A DNA stretch of 64,000 bases from Streptomyces chartreusis (GTDB taxonomy: Bacteria; Actinomycetota; Actinomycetes; Streptomycetales; Streptomycetaceae), in NCBI RefSeq assembly GCF_008704715.1, contig NZ_CP023689.1, forward strand, positions 5,890,001 to 5,954,000, written 5' to 3'. The notes beneath the pieces are model-generated. The model searched no databases. It was not told the DNA's origin and was given only the letters and a program-made list of their open reading frames with translations. The position numbers and the translations under genes are program-made. Below, piece after piece: positions 41,763 to 49,470 of the stretch (position 1 is its first letter; each line of letters starts with the position of its first letter).

Positions 41763-43091
41763 TCACCGCACCTCGACGAAAGCCGCCGCATCCCGCTCCG
41801 GCCTCGCCCGCGGCGCTTCCGCCGCGTGGCCGACCGCCACCGCCCCCATCGGATCCCAGTCCTCCGGCAGCCCGAGCACCTCGCGCACCACGTCCCGGCA
41901 GAACATCGTCGACGACACCCACGCCGAGCCCAGCCGCTCCCCGGCCAGCGCGACCAGGAAGTTCTGCACCCCGGCCCCGGTGGCGACGACGAACATCTCC
42001 CGCTCGGCGCCGTCCCGCCGCGTGTCGCCGTAGGTGTGCGAACCGTCCATGACCAGGCACGGCACCACCAGATACGGCGCGTTGCGCAGCACGTCCCCGC
42101 GCCGTACCCGCTTGGCGATCGACTCCTCGCTCTTGCCGTCGCGCCGGAGGTCGGCGATCCAGGCGTCGCGCATCGCGTCGAGCAGCCGCGTCCGTGACTC
42201 CGGAGACTCCAGCAGCACGAACCGCCACGGAGTGGTGTGGTGCGGCGCCGGCGCCGTGACCGCCGCGGCGACGGCTCGTCGTACGGCCCCGGGGTCGACG
42301 GGCTCGTCCGTGAACGCCCGTACCGTACGGCGCTGGGTCACCGCCTCCCGTACCGCCTCCGAGGTACCCAGCCGGAACATGTCGTCACGCGCGTCGCGCA
42401 CCATGGCCCGCGCGCCGGCCCCGTGGTCCTCGGTCACGGTGTGCGCCAGCCCGCGCACCACGGCGACGGGCAGCCCGGCGGCCTTGCCCTTGACCAGGTC
42501 ACCGGCGGCGGCGAGTTCGTCGGCGGTCGCCACGACGGTCGCGCTGAGCGGGTTGCCGTGCGCGTCCGTGCCGCCGCGCAGGTCGTCGAGCACATGGATG
42601 CCGGCGGCGCCGATCGCCACGTCGGTGAGCCCGGCGCGCCAGGGACGCCCGAAGGTGTCGGTGACGAGGACGCCGACGTCGACGCCGAGGGTGTCGCGCA
42701 GCCCGTCGCGGATCGCCCGCGCGGACGCGTCCGGGTCCTCGGGCAGCAACAGCACGGTCCCGGCGGGAGTGTTGGAGGCGTCGACCCCGGCGGCGGCCAT
42801 CACCAGGCCCTGCCGGTTCTCGACGATGCGCAGGGGGCCGCGGCGCGCCACGACCCGTACCGTCTCCGCGTCGATCGCGGACTCCCGGTCGCCCGCCTCC
42901 ACGAGCCGGCCCTCGGCCTTGGAGACGATCTTCGAGGTGACCAGCAGCACGTCCCCGTCGACGAGACCGGGCTCGGCGGCCGCGATCAGCTTGGCCAGGT
43001 CGTCGCCCTGCGCGACCTCGGGGATACCGGGGACGGCCCACACCCGGTAGCCGGGGGCGCCGGGCCGCTCTTGCTGCTGCTCGCCGCTCAA
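41763..43091 (-). CDS. fbiB: Coenzyme F420:L-glutamate ligase with nitroreductase domain
   Basis: 442 residues in two domains. Residues about 15-240 are the CofE ligase that adds glutamates to F420-0 (WAVPGIPEVAQGDDLAKLI, LLVTSKIVSKAEGR, VLVTDTFGRPWRAGLTDVAIGAAG, GLAHTVTEDHG); residues about 255-440 are an FMN nitroreductase-like domain (VTQRRTVRAFTDEPVD, PAPHHTTPWRFVLLES, GLPEDWDPMGAVAVGH) that completes F420 in actinobacteria. The TTG start overlaps the fbiA stop (TTGA), so the two are coupled. F420 supplies hydride for many oxidoreductases in this group. Confidence 0.93.
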   Translation of the reverse strand: MSGEQQQERPGAPGYRVWAVPGIPEVAQGDDLAKLIAAAEPGLVDGDVLLVTSKIVSKAEGRLVEAGDRESAIDAETVRVVARRGPLRIVENRQGLVMAAAGVDASNTPAGTVLLLPEDPDASARAIRDGLRDTLGVDVGVLVTDTFGRPWRAGLTDVAIGAAGIHVLDDLRGGTDAHGNPLSATVVATADELAAAGDLVKGKAAGLPVAVVRGLAHTVTEDHGAGARAMVRDARDDMFRLGTSEAVREAVTQRRTVRAFTDEPVDPGAVRRAVAAAVTAPAPHHTTPWRFVLLESPESRTRLLDAMRDAWIADLRRDGKSEESIAKRVRRGDVLRNAPYLVVPCLVMDGSHTYGDTRRDGAEREMFVVATGAGVQNFLVALAGERLGSAWVSSTMFCRDVVREVLGLPEDWDPMGAVAVGHAAEAPRARPERDAAAFVEVR

Positions 43092-44047
43092 ATTCCCCGC
43101 ACCTCCTCCGCCAGCTCCAGCGCCTCGCGGGCCATCTGCGCGGTGGCGTCGAGGTCGGTCATCATCAGCGGTACGGCCCGGCAGCGGATCCCGGCCGCCT
43201 CGACCCGCTCCACCGAGCCGGCGTCCACGGTGTCCACGAGCCAGCCGTCGAGCAGCCCCGAGCCGTAGTGCTCGGCGACCGCGGCGGCCGTCGACTCCAC
43301 GCCCACCGCCGCGAGCACCTTGTCGGCCATCCCGCGCACGGGCGCGTCCCCGACGATGGGGGAGAGGCCGACGACCGGCACGCCCGCGTCGGCGATCGCC
43401 TCGCGGATGCCGGGCACGGCGAGGATGGTGCCGACCGAGACGACCGGGTTGGACGGCGGGAAGAGGATCACGTCGGCCTGGGCGACGGCCTCCAGGACGC
43501 CGGGCGCTGGCTTCGCCTGCTCGGCGCCGACCGGCACGATCGCCTCGGCGGGGACCGAGGCCCGCAGCCGTACCCAGTACTCCTGGAAGTGGACGGCCTT
43601 GCGCTCGCCCTCCTCCACGACGGCGACATGCGTCTCCACGCGGTCGTCGGTCATGGGGATGAGCCGCACTCCCGGCCTCCAGCGGTCGCAGAGGGCTTCC
43701 GTGACCGCGCTCAGCGGATATCCGGCGCCGATCATCTGCGTCCGCACGATGTGCGTGGCGAAGTCCCGGTCGCCGAGCCCGAACCACTCCGGGCCCACGC
43801 CGTACGCCGCGAGCTCCTCCTTGAGGTGGAAGGTCTCGTCGGCCCGGCCCCAGCCCTGTTCCTCGTTGATACCGCCGCCGAGCGTGTACATCACCGTGTC
43901 GAGGTCCGGGCAGACCTTCAGCCCGAAGAGGTGGATGTCGTCCCCGGTGTTGCCGATGACCGTGATGTCCGCGTCCGGCACGGCCCGCTTCAGACCACGC
44001 AGGAACCGGGCACCACCGATGCCGCCTGCCAGAACCACAATGCGCAT
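43088..44047 (-). CDS. fbiA: 2-phospho-L-lactate / phosphoenolpyruvate transferase of F420 synthesis
   Basis: 319 residues. It joins the lactyl or enolpyruvyl phosphate unit (carried by GDP or GPP) to the Fo chromophore. Family marks: MRIVVLAGGIGGARFLRGLKRAVP at the start, NTGDDIHLFGLKVCPDLDTVMYTLGG, and FPPSNPVVSVGTILAVPGIREAI. ATG 44047 gives the conserved N-terminus, ten residues shorter than the open frame. It lies immediately after the cysteine dioxygenase gene on the same strand (34-base gap), so read-through from that promoter is possible. Confidence 0.93.
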   Translation of the reverse strand: MRIVVLAGGIGGARFLRGLKRAVPDADITVIGNTGDDIHLFGLKVCPDLDTVMYTLGGGINEEQGWGRADETFHLKEELAAYGVGPEWFGLGDRDFATHIVRTQMIGAGYPLSAVTEALCDRWRPGVRLIPMTDDRVETHVAVVEEGERKAVHFQEYWVRLRASVPAEAIVPVGAEQAKPAPGVLEAVAQADVILFPPSNPVVSVGTILAVPGIREAIADAGVPVVGLSPIVGDAPVRGMADKVLAAVGVESTAAAVAEHYGSGLLDGWLVDTVDAGSVERVEAAGIRCRAVPLMMTDLDATAQMAREALELAEEVRGI

Positions 44048-44081
44048 GGGCCCAAGTCTTGCAGGCGGGTACGACAACGCG

Positions 44082-44588
44082 TCAGGCAGTCACCGGACGC
44101 GCCTCGGTGCGCGCCTCGCAGGCCGACGAGGTGTGCATCGGCATCTCGGTGAGGCCCGGGTAGTACACGTGCAGGCTGACCGCCGGCTCCAGCGCGTCGT
44201 TGACCACGTCGTGCGCGTACCCCGGGGCGAACACCCGCTGGGCGCCGGCCGCCAGCACGCGCGTGCCGCGCTCCGTGCGCTCGGTGAGCGTGCCGTCGAG
44301 GACGGTCAGGACGCCGGAGGAGCGGCCGTGGTCGTGCAGGCCGCTGCTCTGTCCGGGGACCCAGGACAGCAGCCACACCTCGTAGCCGGGGCCGGTGCGC
44401 AGCCGGTGGTACCAGCGCGTGGTGGCGTCGTACCGGACGAGGTGCTCCCACTGCGAGCGGTCGGCGGCGATGGAGCGGGCCAGGCCGACGAACTCGGCGA
44501 CGGTGGCCGGGTGCTCGCGCGGTGCCTGGAGGAGGTGCGGGACTTCGAGGATGTCGCCGGCGATCTGGAGGTCGCTGTCGCTGTTCAT
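44082..44588 (-). CDS. Cysteine dioxygenase
   Basis: 168 residues, a cupin iron enzyme that oxidises L-cysteine to cysteine sulfinate with O2. Iron ligands are His85 and His87 in GLHDHGRSSGV and His140 in SLHVYYPG; the conserved YEVWLLSWVPGQ and APGYAHDVVND (His126) segments agree with bacterial CDO. An Arg-type rather than Gln-type substrate pocket could not be judged. The RBS before ATG 44588 is poor (AAGGAA about 13 bases away). A polycysteine leader ORF ends 153 bases upstream (44742-44897), so the gene is probably controlled by leader-peptide attenuation. Confidence 0.86.
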   Translation of the reverse strand: MNSDSDLQIAGDILEVPHLLQAPREHPATVAEFVGLARSIAADRSQWEHLVRYDATTRWYHRLRTGPGYEVWLLSWVPGQSSGLHDHGRSSGVLTVLDGTLTERTERGTRVLAAGAQRVFAPGYAHDVVNDALEPAVSLHVYYPGLTEMPMHTSSACEARTEARPVTA

Positions 44589-44741
44589 GAGGTGCGTGGG
44601 TTCCTTGGCGGAAGTGGGGGATGGCTGGGTGTCGGTCGCCGTCCGCCCGGGTCGCGGGGGACGCAGTGGCCCTGGTCGGGGCGTGGGAACAAGCAGCCGA
44701 GTCGCGGTGGACTCAGGGGCAGCCGGAGCGGCGGGAGAGGC

Positions 44742-44897
44742 TCAACAGCTGGAACAGCAACAACAGCTACAGCGAGCGCGGGCAGCACCGTGGGACCCGG
44801 CGGTGCGGGTCGAGGTGAGTGCCGAGTTCGCGAGCATGCCCACAAGGACAGCGGTTCGCACCATCGGTGTCAACTCGGCGCCCGCCCTGTGGGACAT
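44742..44897 (-). CDS. Polycysteine leader peptide upstream of cysteine dioxygenase (51 aa)
   Basis: A minus-strand ORF from ATG 44897 to TGA 44742. GAGGTGA lies 3 bases before the ATG, a better RBS than most genes here. The peptide starts MSHRAGAELTPM and ends RCSCCCCSSC then stop: six Cys in the last nine residues. Five of the six are TGT, a codon normally avoided in favour of TGC in this GC-rich genome. Internal ATGs at 44864 and 44837 also lead into the same Cys run. The 153-base spacer to the dioxygenase is C-rich and G-poor on the transcribed strand, as Rho-loading sites are. Polycysteine short ORFs acting as cysteine-responsive attenuators are known from mycobacteria; applying that here is inference. 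Confidence 0.72.
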   Translation of the reverse strand: MSHRAGAELTPMVRTAVLVGMLANSALTSTRTAGSHGAARARCSCCCCSSC

Positions 44898-45302
44898 GTT
44901 TCACCTCATCCGGTTCATCTCTGTGACGAAAGGTTTGTTCATGAGATGGACGGGACACATGGCGCACAATCGGGCGCACGGCGTCGTTGTGATCCTGTGA
45001 TCCGACTGTGATCCGGTTCGCTTCCGCGCGTGTGTGCAACGAGATCGAACTTCTGGGCGTCCTTTTCCGTACAGGCTCTGCGGAGGGCAGGGGGCTCTCC
45101 TGGGTCTCGCCCGCGTGTCAAGGTTTATGCCGATTTGAACACTTTCCGCTAGGCCTTGGTTCCGCAGAGTGAATAAGGGGCTCAATAGCAGATCTCGGCT
45201 TGACTCGCCCGGAGCAGCACACTTGTAATTTCACTCGTGTCGTTCAGCCGGAATCGGTAACGGCTACATCACGGGGACGCGAAAGACAGACGAGGGGCGC
45301 AC
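44898..45302. other. Divergent control region between cysteine dioxygenase leader and whiB
   Basis: About 405 bases without a gene between the leader peptide (minus) and whiB (plus). It becomes AT-richer towards whiB (45120-45240). It contains the clear promoter at 45200-45229; no further coding frame with good codon use is seen. Minus-strand promoter elements for the leader could not be fixed. Confidence 0.6.
45200..45229 (+). promoter_or_regulatory. Promoter of whiB
   Basis: TTGACT (45200-45205), an 18-base spacer and TGTAAT (45224-45229) form the best vegetative-type promoter in the window, 73 bases before the whiB ATG. whiB is known to have more than one promoter in S. coelicolor; this would be one of them. 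Confidence 0.6.
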
Positions 45303-45566
45303 ATGACCGAGCTGGTGCAGCAACTGCTGGTCGACGACGCGGACGAGGAACTCGGCTGGCAGGAGCGCGCGCTGTGCGCCCAGACCGACCCCGAGTCCTT
45401 CTTCCCCGAGAAGGGCGGCTCCACCCGCGAGGCCAAGAAGGTCTGCCTCGCCTGTGAAGTCCGCTCCGAGTGCCTCGAATACGCCCTCGCCAACGACGAG
45501 CGCTTCGGCATCTGGGGCGGTCTGTCCGAACGGGAGCGTCGACGGCTCAAGAAGGCGGCCATCTGA
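45303..45566 (+). CDS. whiB: WhiB, sporulation iron-sulfur regulator
   Basis: 87 residues, the length of the founding WhiB protein. The four cluster ligands are Cys25 (ERALCAQTDPESFFPEKGG), Cys48 and Cys51 (KKVCLACEVRSEC) and Cys57, followed by the turn GIWGG (69-73) and the basic tail ERRRLKKAAI. WhiB binds a [4Fe-4S] cluster and works with WhiA to switch aerial hyphae to sporulation septation. GAGGGG stands 7 bases before the ATG. The position beside a large glycosyltransferase and the fbiAB/man genes fits the known whiB neighbourhood. Confidence 0.94.
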   Translation: MTELVQQLLVDDADEELGWQERALCAQTDPESFFPEKGGSTREAKKVCLACEVRSECLEYALANDERFGIWGGLSERERRRLKKAAI

Positions 45567-45792
45567 CCGCACACCGGTCGCCCGGCCGTCGTGGGCCGGG
45601 CCGCAGGACCGAGCGGCCGCACACTCATACGTCTCGAACAGGTCTCGAACGGCCCGTCGCAGGTGGGTTATCCACAGGCGGCGGGCCGCCGTGATGCCCA
45701 GCCGATAGTGTGGTCGCTCGTCCGAGACGCCCCGGTGTCCCCTCGGGGCACGGGCGTCCACCGCAGTCCATCGAACCGGGGCCCGTACCTCG

Positions 45793-48700
45793 ATGTCCGT
45801 GCACAGCCACACGGCAGCCCAGCACGACTCCGCTGCCACTCCTGAGTTCCCGCGCCATGTGGTGACAGCAGTGCTCGTCTCCCACGACGGCGCCCGCTGG
45901 CTGCCCGACGTGCTCGCCGGGCTGCTCGGCCAGGAGCGTCCCGTCCAGTTCGCCGTCGCGGCCGACACCGGCAGCGCGGACCAGTCCGCGCAGCTGATCA
46001 CCGACGCCCTCGGCGCCGACCGCGTACTGCACCTCGCGCGGCGCACCGGATTCGGCCAGGCCGTCGAGGAGGCCAACCGCACCGCGCCCCTCCTCACCCC
46101 GGACGAGCTGACGTATCTGAAACGGCCCAGCGGCTGGGACCCCGTCACGCGCACCTGGCGCGACGACGCCTACGACATGCCGGAACTCCCCCACGGGGAG
46201 CCGGTCCAGTGGCTGTGGCTCCTGCACGACGACTGCGCCCCCGAACCCGACGCCCTGGCCCAGCTGCTGCGCGTCGTGGAGAACGAGCGCGAGCTGGGGC
46301 GCGACGACATCGCCGTGGTCGGCCCGAAACTGCGCGGCTGGTACGACCGCCGCCAGCTCCTGGAGGTCGGCGTCACCATTGCCAACTCCGGCCGCCGCTG
46401 GACCGGCCTGGACCGCCGCGAGCAGGACCAGGGCCAGCACGACCACGTGCGCCCGGTGCTGTCCGTGTCCACCGCCGGCATGCTCGTCCGGCGCGACGTC
46501 TTCGAGGAACTCGGCGGCTTCGACCGGCGACTGCCCCTCATGCGGGACGACGTCGACCTGTGCTGGCGCGCCACCGCCGCCGGGCACCGTGTCCTCATCG
46601 CCCCCGAGGCGGTCGTACGACACGCCGAGGCGTCCTCCCGCGAGCGCCGCACCGTCGACTGCGTGGGCCGCACCGCCGCCTCCCCGCACAAGGTCGACAA
46701 GGCCGGCGCCGTCTACACCCTGCTCGTCAACACCCGCACCGCCGTGCTGCCCTGGGTGCTGCTGCGCCTGGTCGTCGGCACCGTCGTGCGCACGCTCGCC
46801 TACCTCGTCGGCAAGGTCCCCGGACAGGCCCTCGACGAGATCCGCGGCCTGATGGGCACCCTGCTGCGTCCCGAGCGGATCATCGCCGGGCGGCGCAGGC
46901 GCGGGCGTCCCGTCATCGACAAGGTCGAGATGCGGGCCCTGTTCCCGCCGCCCGGCGCGACCGTGCGGGCCACCGTCGAGCAGGTCGCGGGCAGCCTCGT
47001 CGGCCGCTCCGACCCCGAGGTGACCTCAGGCGCGGGACGGCACGGCAGCGCCGTCGAGTCCGGACCCGGCGGCGACGACGCCGACTTCCTGGAGATAGAA
47101 CAGTTCGCACGCCTCAAGCGCGTCGCCCGCAAGCCCGGGCCGGTGCTCTTCCTGGTGCTGCTGTTCGTCTCGCTCATCGCCTGCCGCGAGCTCCTCGGCG
47201 GCGGCGCGCTCGCGGGCGGCGCCCTGCTGCCCGCCCCGGCCGAATCCGGCGAGATGTGGGCCCGTTATCTGGACGCCTGGCATCCGGTGGGCGCCGGCGG
47301 CACCCAGTCCGCGCCGCCGTACCTCGCGCTGGTGGCGATGCTCGCCTCCACCCTGCTGGGCTCGACCGGGCTCGCGGTGACCGTGCTGCTGGTCTGCTCG
47401 GTGCCGCTGGCCGGCTTCACCGCGTACTTCGCCTCCCGTCCGCTCGTCGAGTCGCGCCTGCTGCGCGCCTGGGCGGCCGTCGTCTACGCCTTCCTGCCCG
47501 CCGCCACCGGCGCCCTCGCCGGCGGCCGCATCGGCACCGCCGTACTCGCCGTCCTGCTGCCGCTGATCGCCCGCGCGGGCATCGCGGCCAGTGGCCTGGC
47601 GAACAGCTCCGAAGCGCGCGGCAGCTGGCGTGCCACCTGGGCGTACGCCCTGCTCCTGGCCGTCGCCACGGCCTTCACGCCGATCATCTGGCCCATCGCG
47701 CTGCTCCTCGGCGTCGGGCTGCTGGCGGTGCGCCGCACCGACATCACCGCCTACGGACTGCGTTTCCTCGCTCAGTTCGGTGCGCCCCTGCTGGTGCTCG
47801 CGCCCTGGTCGCTGTCGCTGTTGCCGTTCGGCTTCTTCCGCGAGGCCGGTCTGGAGTACGGCGCTTCGGCCGCGTCCGCCCTCGACCTGCTCGGCGCCAG
47901 CCCCGGCGGGCCCGGCACCGTCAGCGGACTGATGCTCATCGGCGTCGTCCTGGCCGCGCTGGCCGCCCTGCTGCGCTCCGAGCGTCAGCTGGGGATCCGG
48001 ACCGCCTGGGTGGTCGCCCTGCTGGGCTTCCTCTTCGCGGTCCTGTCCAACGGCTCCACCTGGGCCGGCCCCGCGACCCTCGTCTACGGCATCGCCCTGC
48101 TGGCCGCCGCCCTGCTCGGCGCCGACGGGGCACGCTCGCGCGTGGCCGAGCAGAGCTTCGGCTGGCGTCAGCCGGTCGCCGCGCTGATCGCCTTCACCGC
48201 GGCGGCGGGCCCGCTGCTCGTCGCCGCCGGCTGGATGATCCGCGGTGCCGACGGCCCGCTGGAGCGGCGCGATCCCGTGCAGGTGCCCGCGTTCGTCGCC
48301 GAGGAGAGCGGCACCCGCGACCAGGCCCGCACCCTCGTCCTCGACAGCGACTCCTCGGCCCACGTCGGCTACATGCTCGTGCGCGGCTCCGGCGCCCGCC
48401 TCGGCGACGCCGAACTGGCCGTGGCCGACGGGGAGAACGCCAAGCTCGACAAGATCGTCGCCAACCTCGTCGCCGGTTCCGGCGCCGACCAGGCGGACCA
48501 GCTGGGCGCGTTCGCCGTGCGCTACGTCCTCGTCCACAAGGGCGCCCCGCGCGACGTCACGCGCGTGCTGGACGCCACGCCGGGTCTGTCGCGGCTGAGC
48601 GAGCAGAACGGCAGCGCGCTGTGGCGGATCGACCGCCAGGTGTCGCGGGCGGCCATCGTCGCGGGGTCCGGCTCGGGCACCGCGGCCGGTGAGCCCCAGG

Positions 48701-49470
48701 CGGTCGCCGCCGGGCCCGTCGAGATCCACACCACGGTCCCGGCCGGCTCCGACGGGCGGGTGCTGCGGCTCGCCGACAGCGTCGACGACGGCTGGACGGC
48801 CACGCTCGACGGCAAGGAGCTCACCCCGACCACGGTCGACGGCTGGGCCCAGGGCTTCGAACTGCCCGCCGACGGCGGCAGGCTCGACGTCACCTACGAC
48901 GACCCGATCGGCCACACCGTCTGGCTGTGGGCCCAGGGCTTCCTCGCCCTCGTGCTCGTCGTGATGGCGCTGCCCGGACGCCGCCGTGACGTCGACGACG
49001 ACCTGCCCGAGGAGACGCCCGTCCCGGCCGAGGCCATGGCGGGCGAGGGCCGCAGGGCCCGTCGACTGCGCGCCCAGGCCGAGGCCGAAGAGGGCGCTCA
49101 GGGCGGGGAGTTCCCGCCGCCACCGGCACAGGAGCCGTCCACGGCCGTTCCGCAGCAGACGCCGTACGGCGAGTGGGACACGCCCAGCTACGCGGGCGCC
49201 GAGTACGGCAACTACGGCGGCGAGCAGTACCAGGGCGGTCAGGGCGGCGAGCAGTATCCGGCGGGCGGCGCCTACGACCAGGGGTACCAGGCGGACCCCT
49301 ACCAGGGCGGCCAGTACGACCCGTACGCGTACGGCGGTCAGGCACAGGGCGCGGCGTACGACCCCTCGTACGACCAGACCTACCAGCAGGGTTACGACGC
49401 CACGTACGACCAGCAGCAGCAACAACAGCAGCAGCACGGCAGCGAGCGTTCCGACGGGAGCCAGCAGTGA
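45793..49470 (+). CDS. Giant membrane protein with N-terminal family 2 glycosyltransferase domain and Gln/Tyr-rich tail
   Basis: 1225 residues. The GT2 domain (about 20-330) has VTAVLVSHDGARWLPDVLAGLLGQ, the metal-binding DDC in WLWLLHDDCAPEPDALAQLL, and FDRRLPLMRDDVDLCWRATAAGHR. About 12 hydrophobic segments follow (residues 445-830), then an extracellular domain (about 830-1030), a last membrane segment (TVWLWAQGFLALVLVVMAL) and a cytoplasmic tail of about 160 residues rich in Gly, Tyr and Gln, ending with eight consecutive Gln and HGSERSDGSQQ. The tail looks disordered and prion-like. It probably builds an envelope polysaccharide. Its stop overlaps the GTG of the next gene. Confidence 0.85.
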   Translation: MSVHSHTAAQHDSAATPEFPRHVVTAVLVSHDGARWLPDVLAGLLGQERPVQFAVAADTGSADQSAQLITDALGADRVLHLARRTGFGQAVEEANRTAPLLTPDELTYLKRPSGWDPVTRTWRDDAYDMPELPHGEPVQWLWLLHDDCAPEPDALAQLLRVVENERELGRDDIAVVGPKLRGWYDRRQLLEVGVTIANSGRRWTGLDRREQDQGQHDHVRPVLSVSTAGMLVRRDVFEELGGFDRRLPLMRDDVDLCWRATAAGHRVLIAPEAVVRHAEASSRERRTVDCVGRTAASPHKVDKAGAVYTLLVNTRTAVLPWVLLRLVVGTVVRTLAYLVGKVPGQALDEIRGLMGTLLRPERIIAGRRRRGRPVIDKVEMRALFPPPGATVRATVEQVAGSLVGRSDPEVTSGAGRHGSAVESGPGGDDADFLEIEQFARLKRVARKPGPVLFLVLLFVSLIACRELLGGGALAGGALLPAPAESGEMWARYLDAWHPVGAGGTQSAPPYLALVAMLASTLLGSTGLAVTVLLVCSVPLAGFTAYFASRPLVESRLLRAWAAVVYAFLPAATGALAGGRIGTAVLAVLLPLIARAGIAASGLANSSEARGSWRATWAYALLLAVATAFTPIIWPIALLLGVGLLAVRRTDITAYGLRFLAQFGAPLLVLAPWSLSLLPFGFFREAGLEYGASAASALDLLGASPGGPGTVSGLMLIGVVLAALAALLRSERQLGIRTAWVVALLGFLFAVLSNGSTWAGPATLVYGIALLAAALLGADGARSRVAEQSFGWRQPVAALIAFTAAAGPLLVAAGWMIRGADGPLERRDPVQVPAFVAEESGTRDQARTLVLDSDSSAHVGYMLVRGSGARLGDAELAVADGENAKLDKIVANLVAGSGADQADQLGAFAVRYVLVHKGAPRDVTRVLDATPGLSRLSEQNGSALWRIDRQVSRAAIVAGSGSGTAAGEPQAVAAGPVEIHTTVPAGSDGRVLRLADSVDDGWTATLDGKELTPTTVDGWAQGFELPADGGRLDVTYDDPIGHTVWLWAQGFLALVLVVMALPGRRRDVDDDLPEETPVPAEAMAGEGRRARRLRAQAEAEEGAQGGEFPPPPAQEPSTAVPQQTPYGEWDTPSYAGAEYGNYGGEQYQGGQGGEQYPAGGAYDQGYQADPYQGGQYDPYAYGGQAQGAAYDPSYDQTYQQGYDATYDQQQQQQQQHGSERSDGSQQ

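Noticed and set aside
45080..45130. Minus-strand TTGACA near 45118 as a promoter for the cysteine dioxygenase leader
   Set aside because: No -10 element is found at 16-19 bases; it lies more than 200 bases from the leader ATG.
47026..49437. Minus-strand 803-codon frame opposite the giant glycosyltransferase
   Set aside because: Repeats of Gly, Arg, Gln, Asp and no start context; it mirrors the codon bias of the real plus-strand gene.
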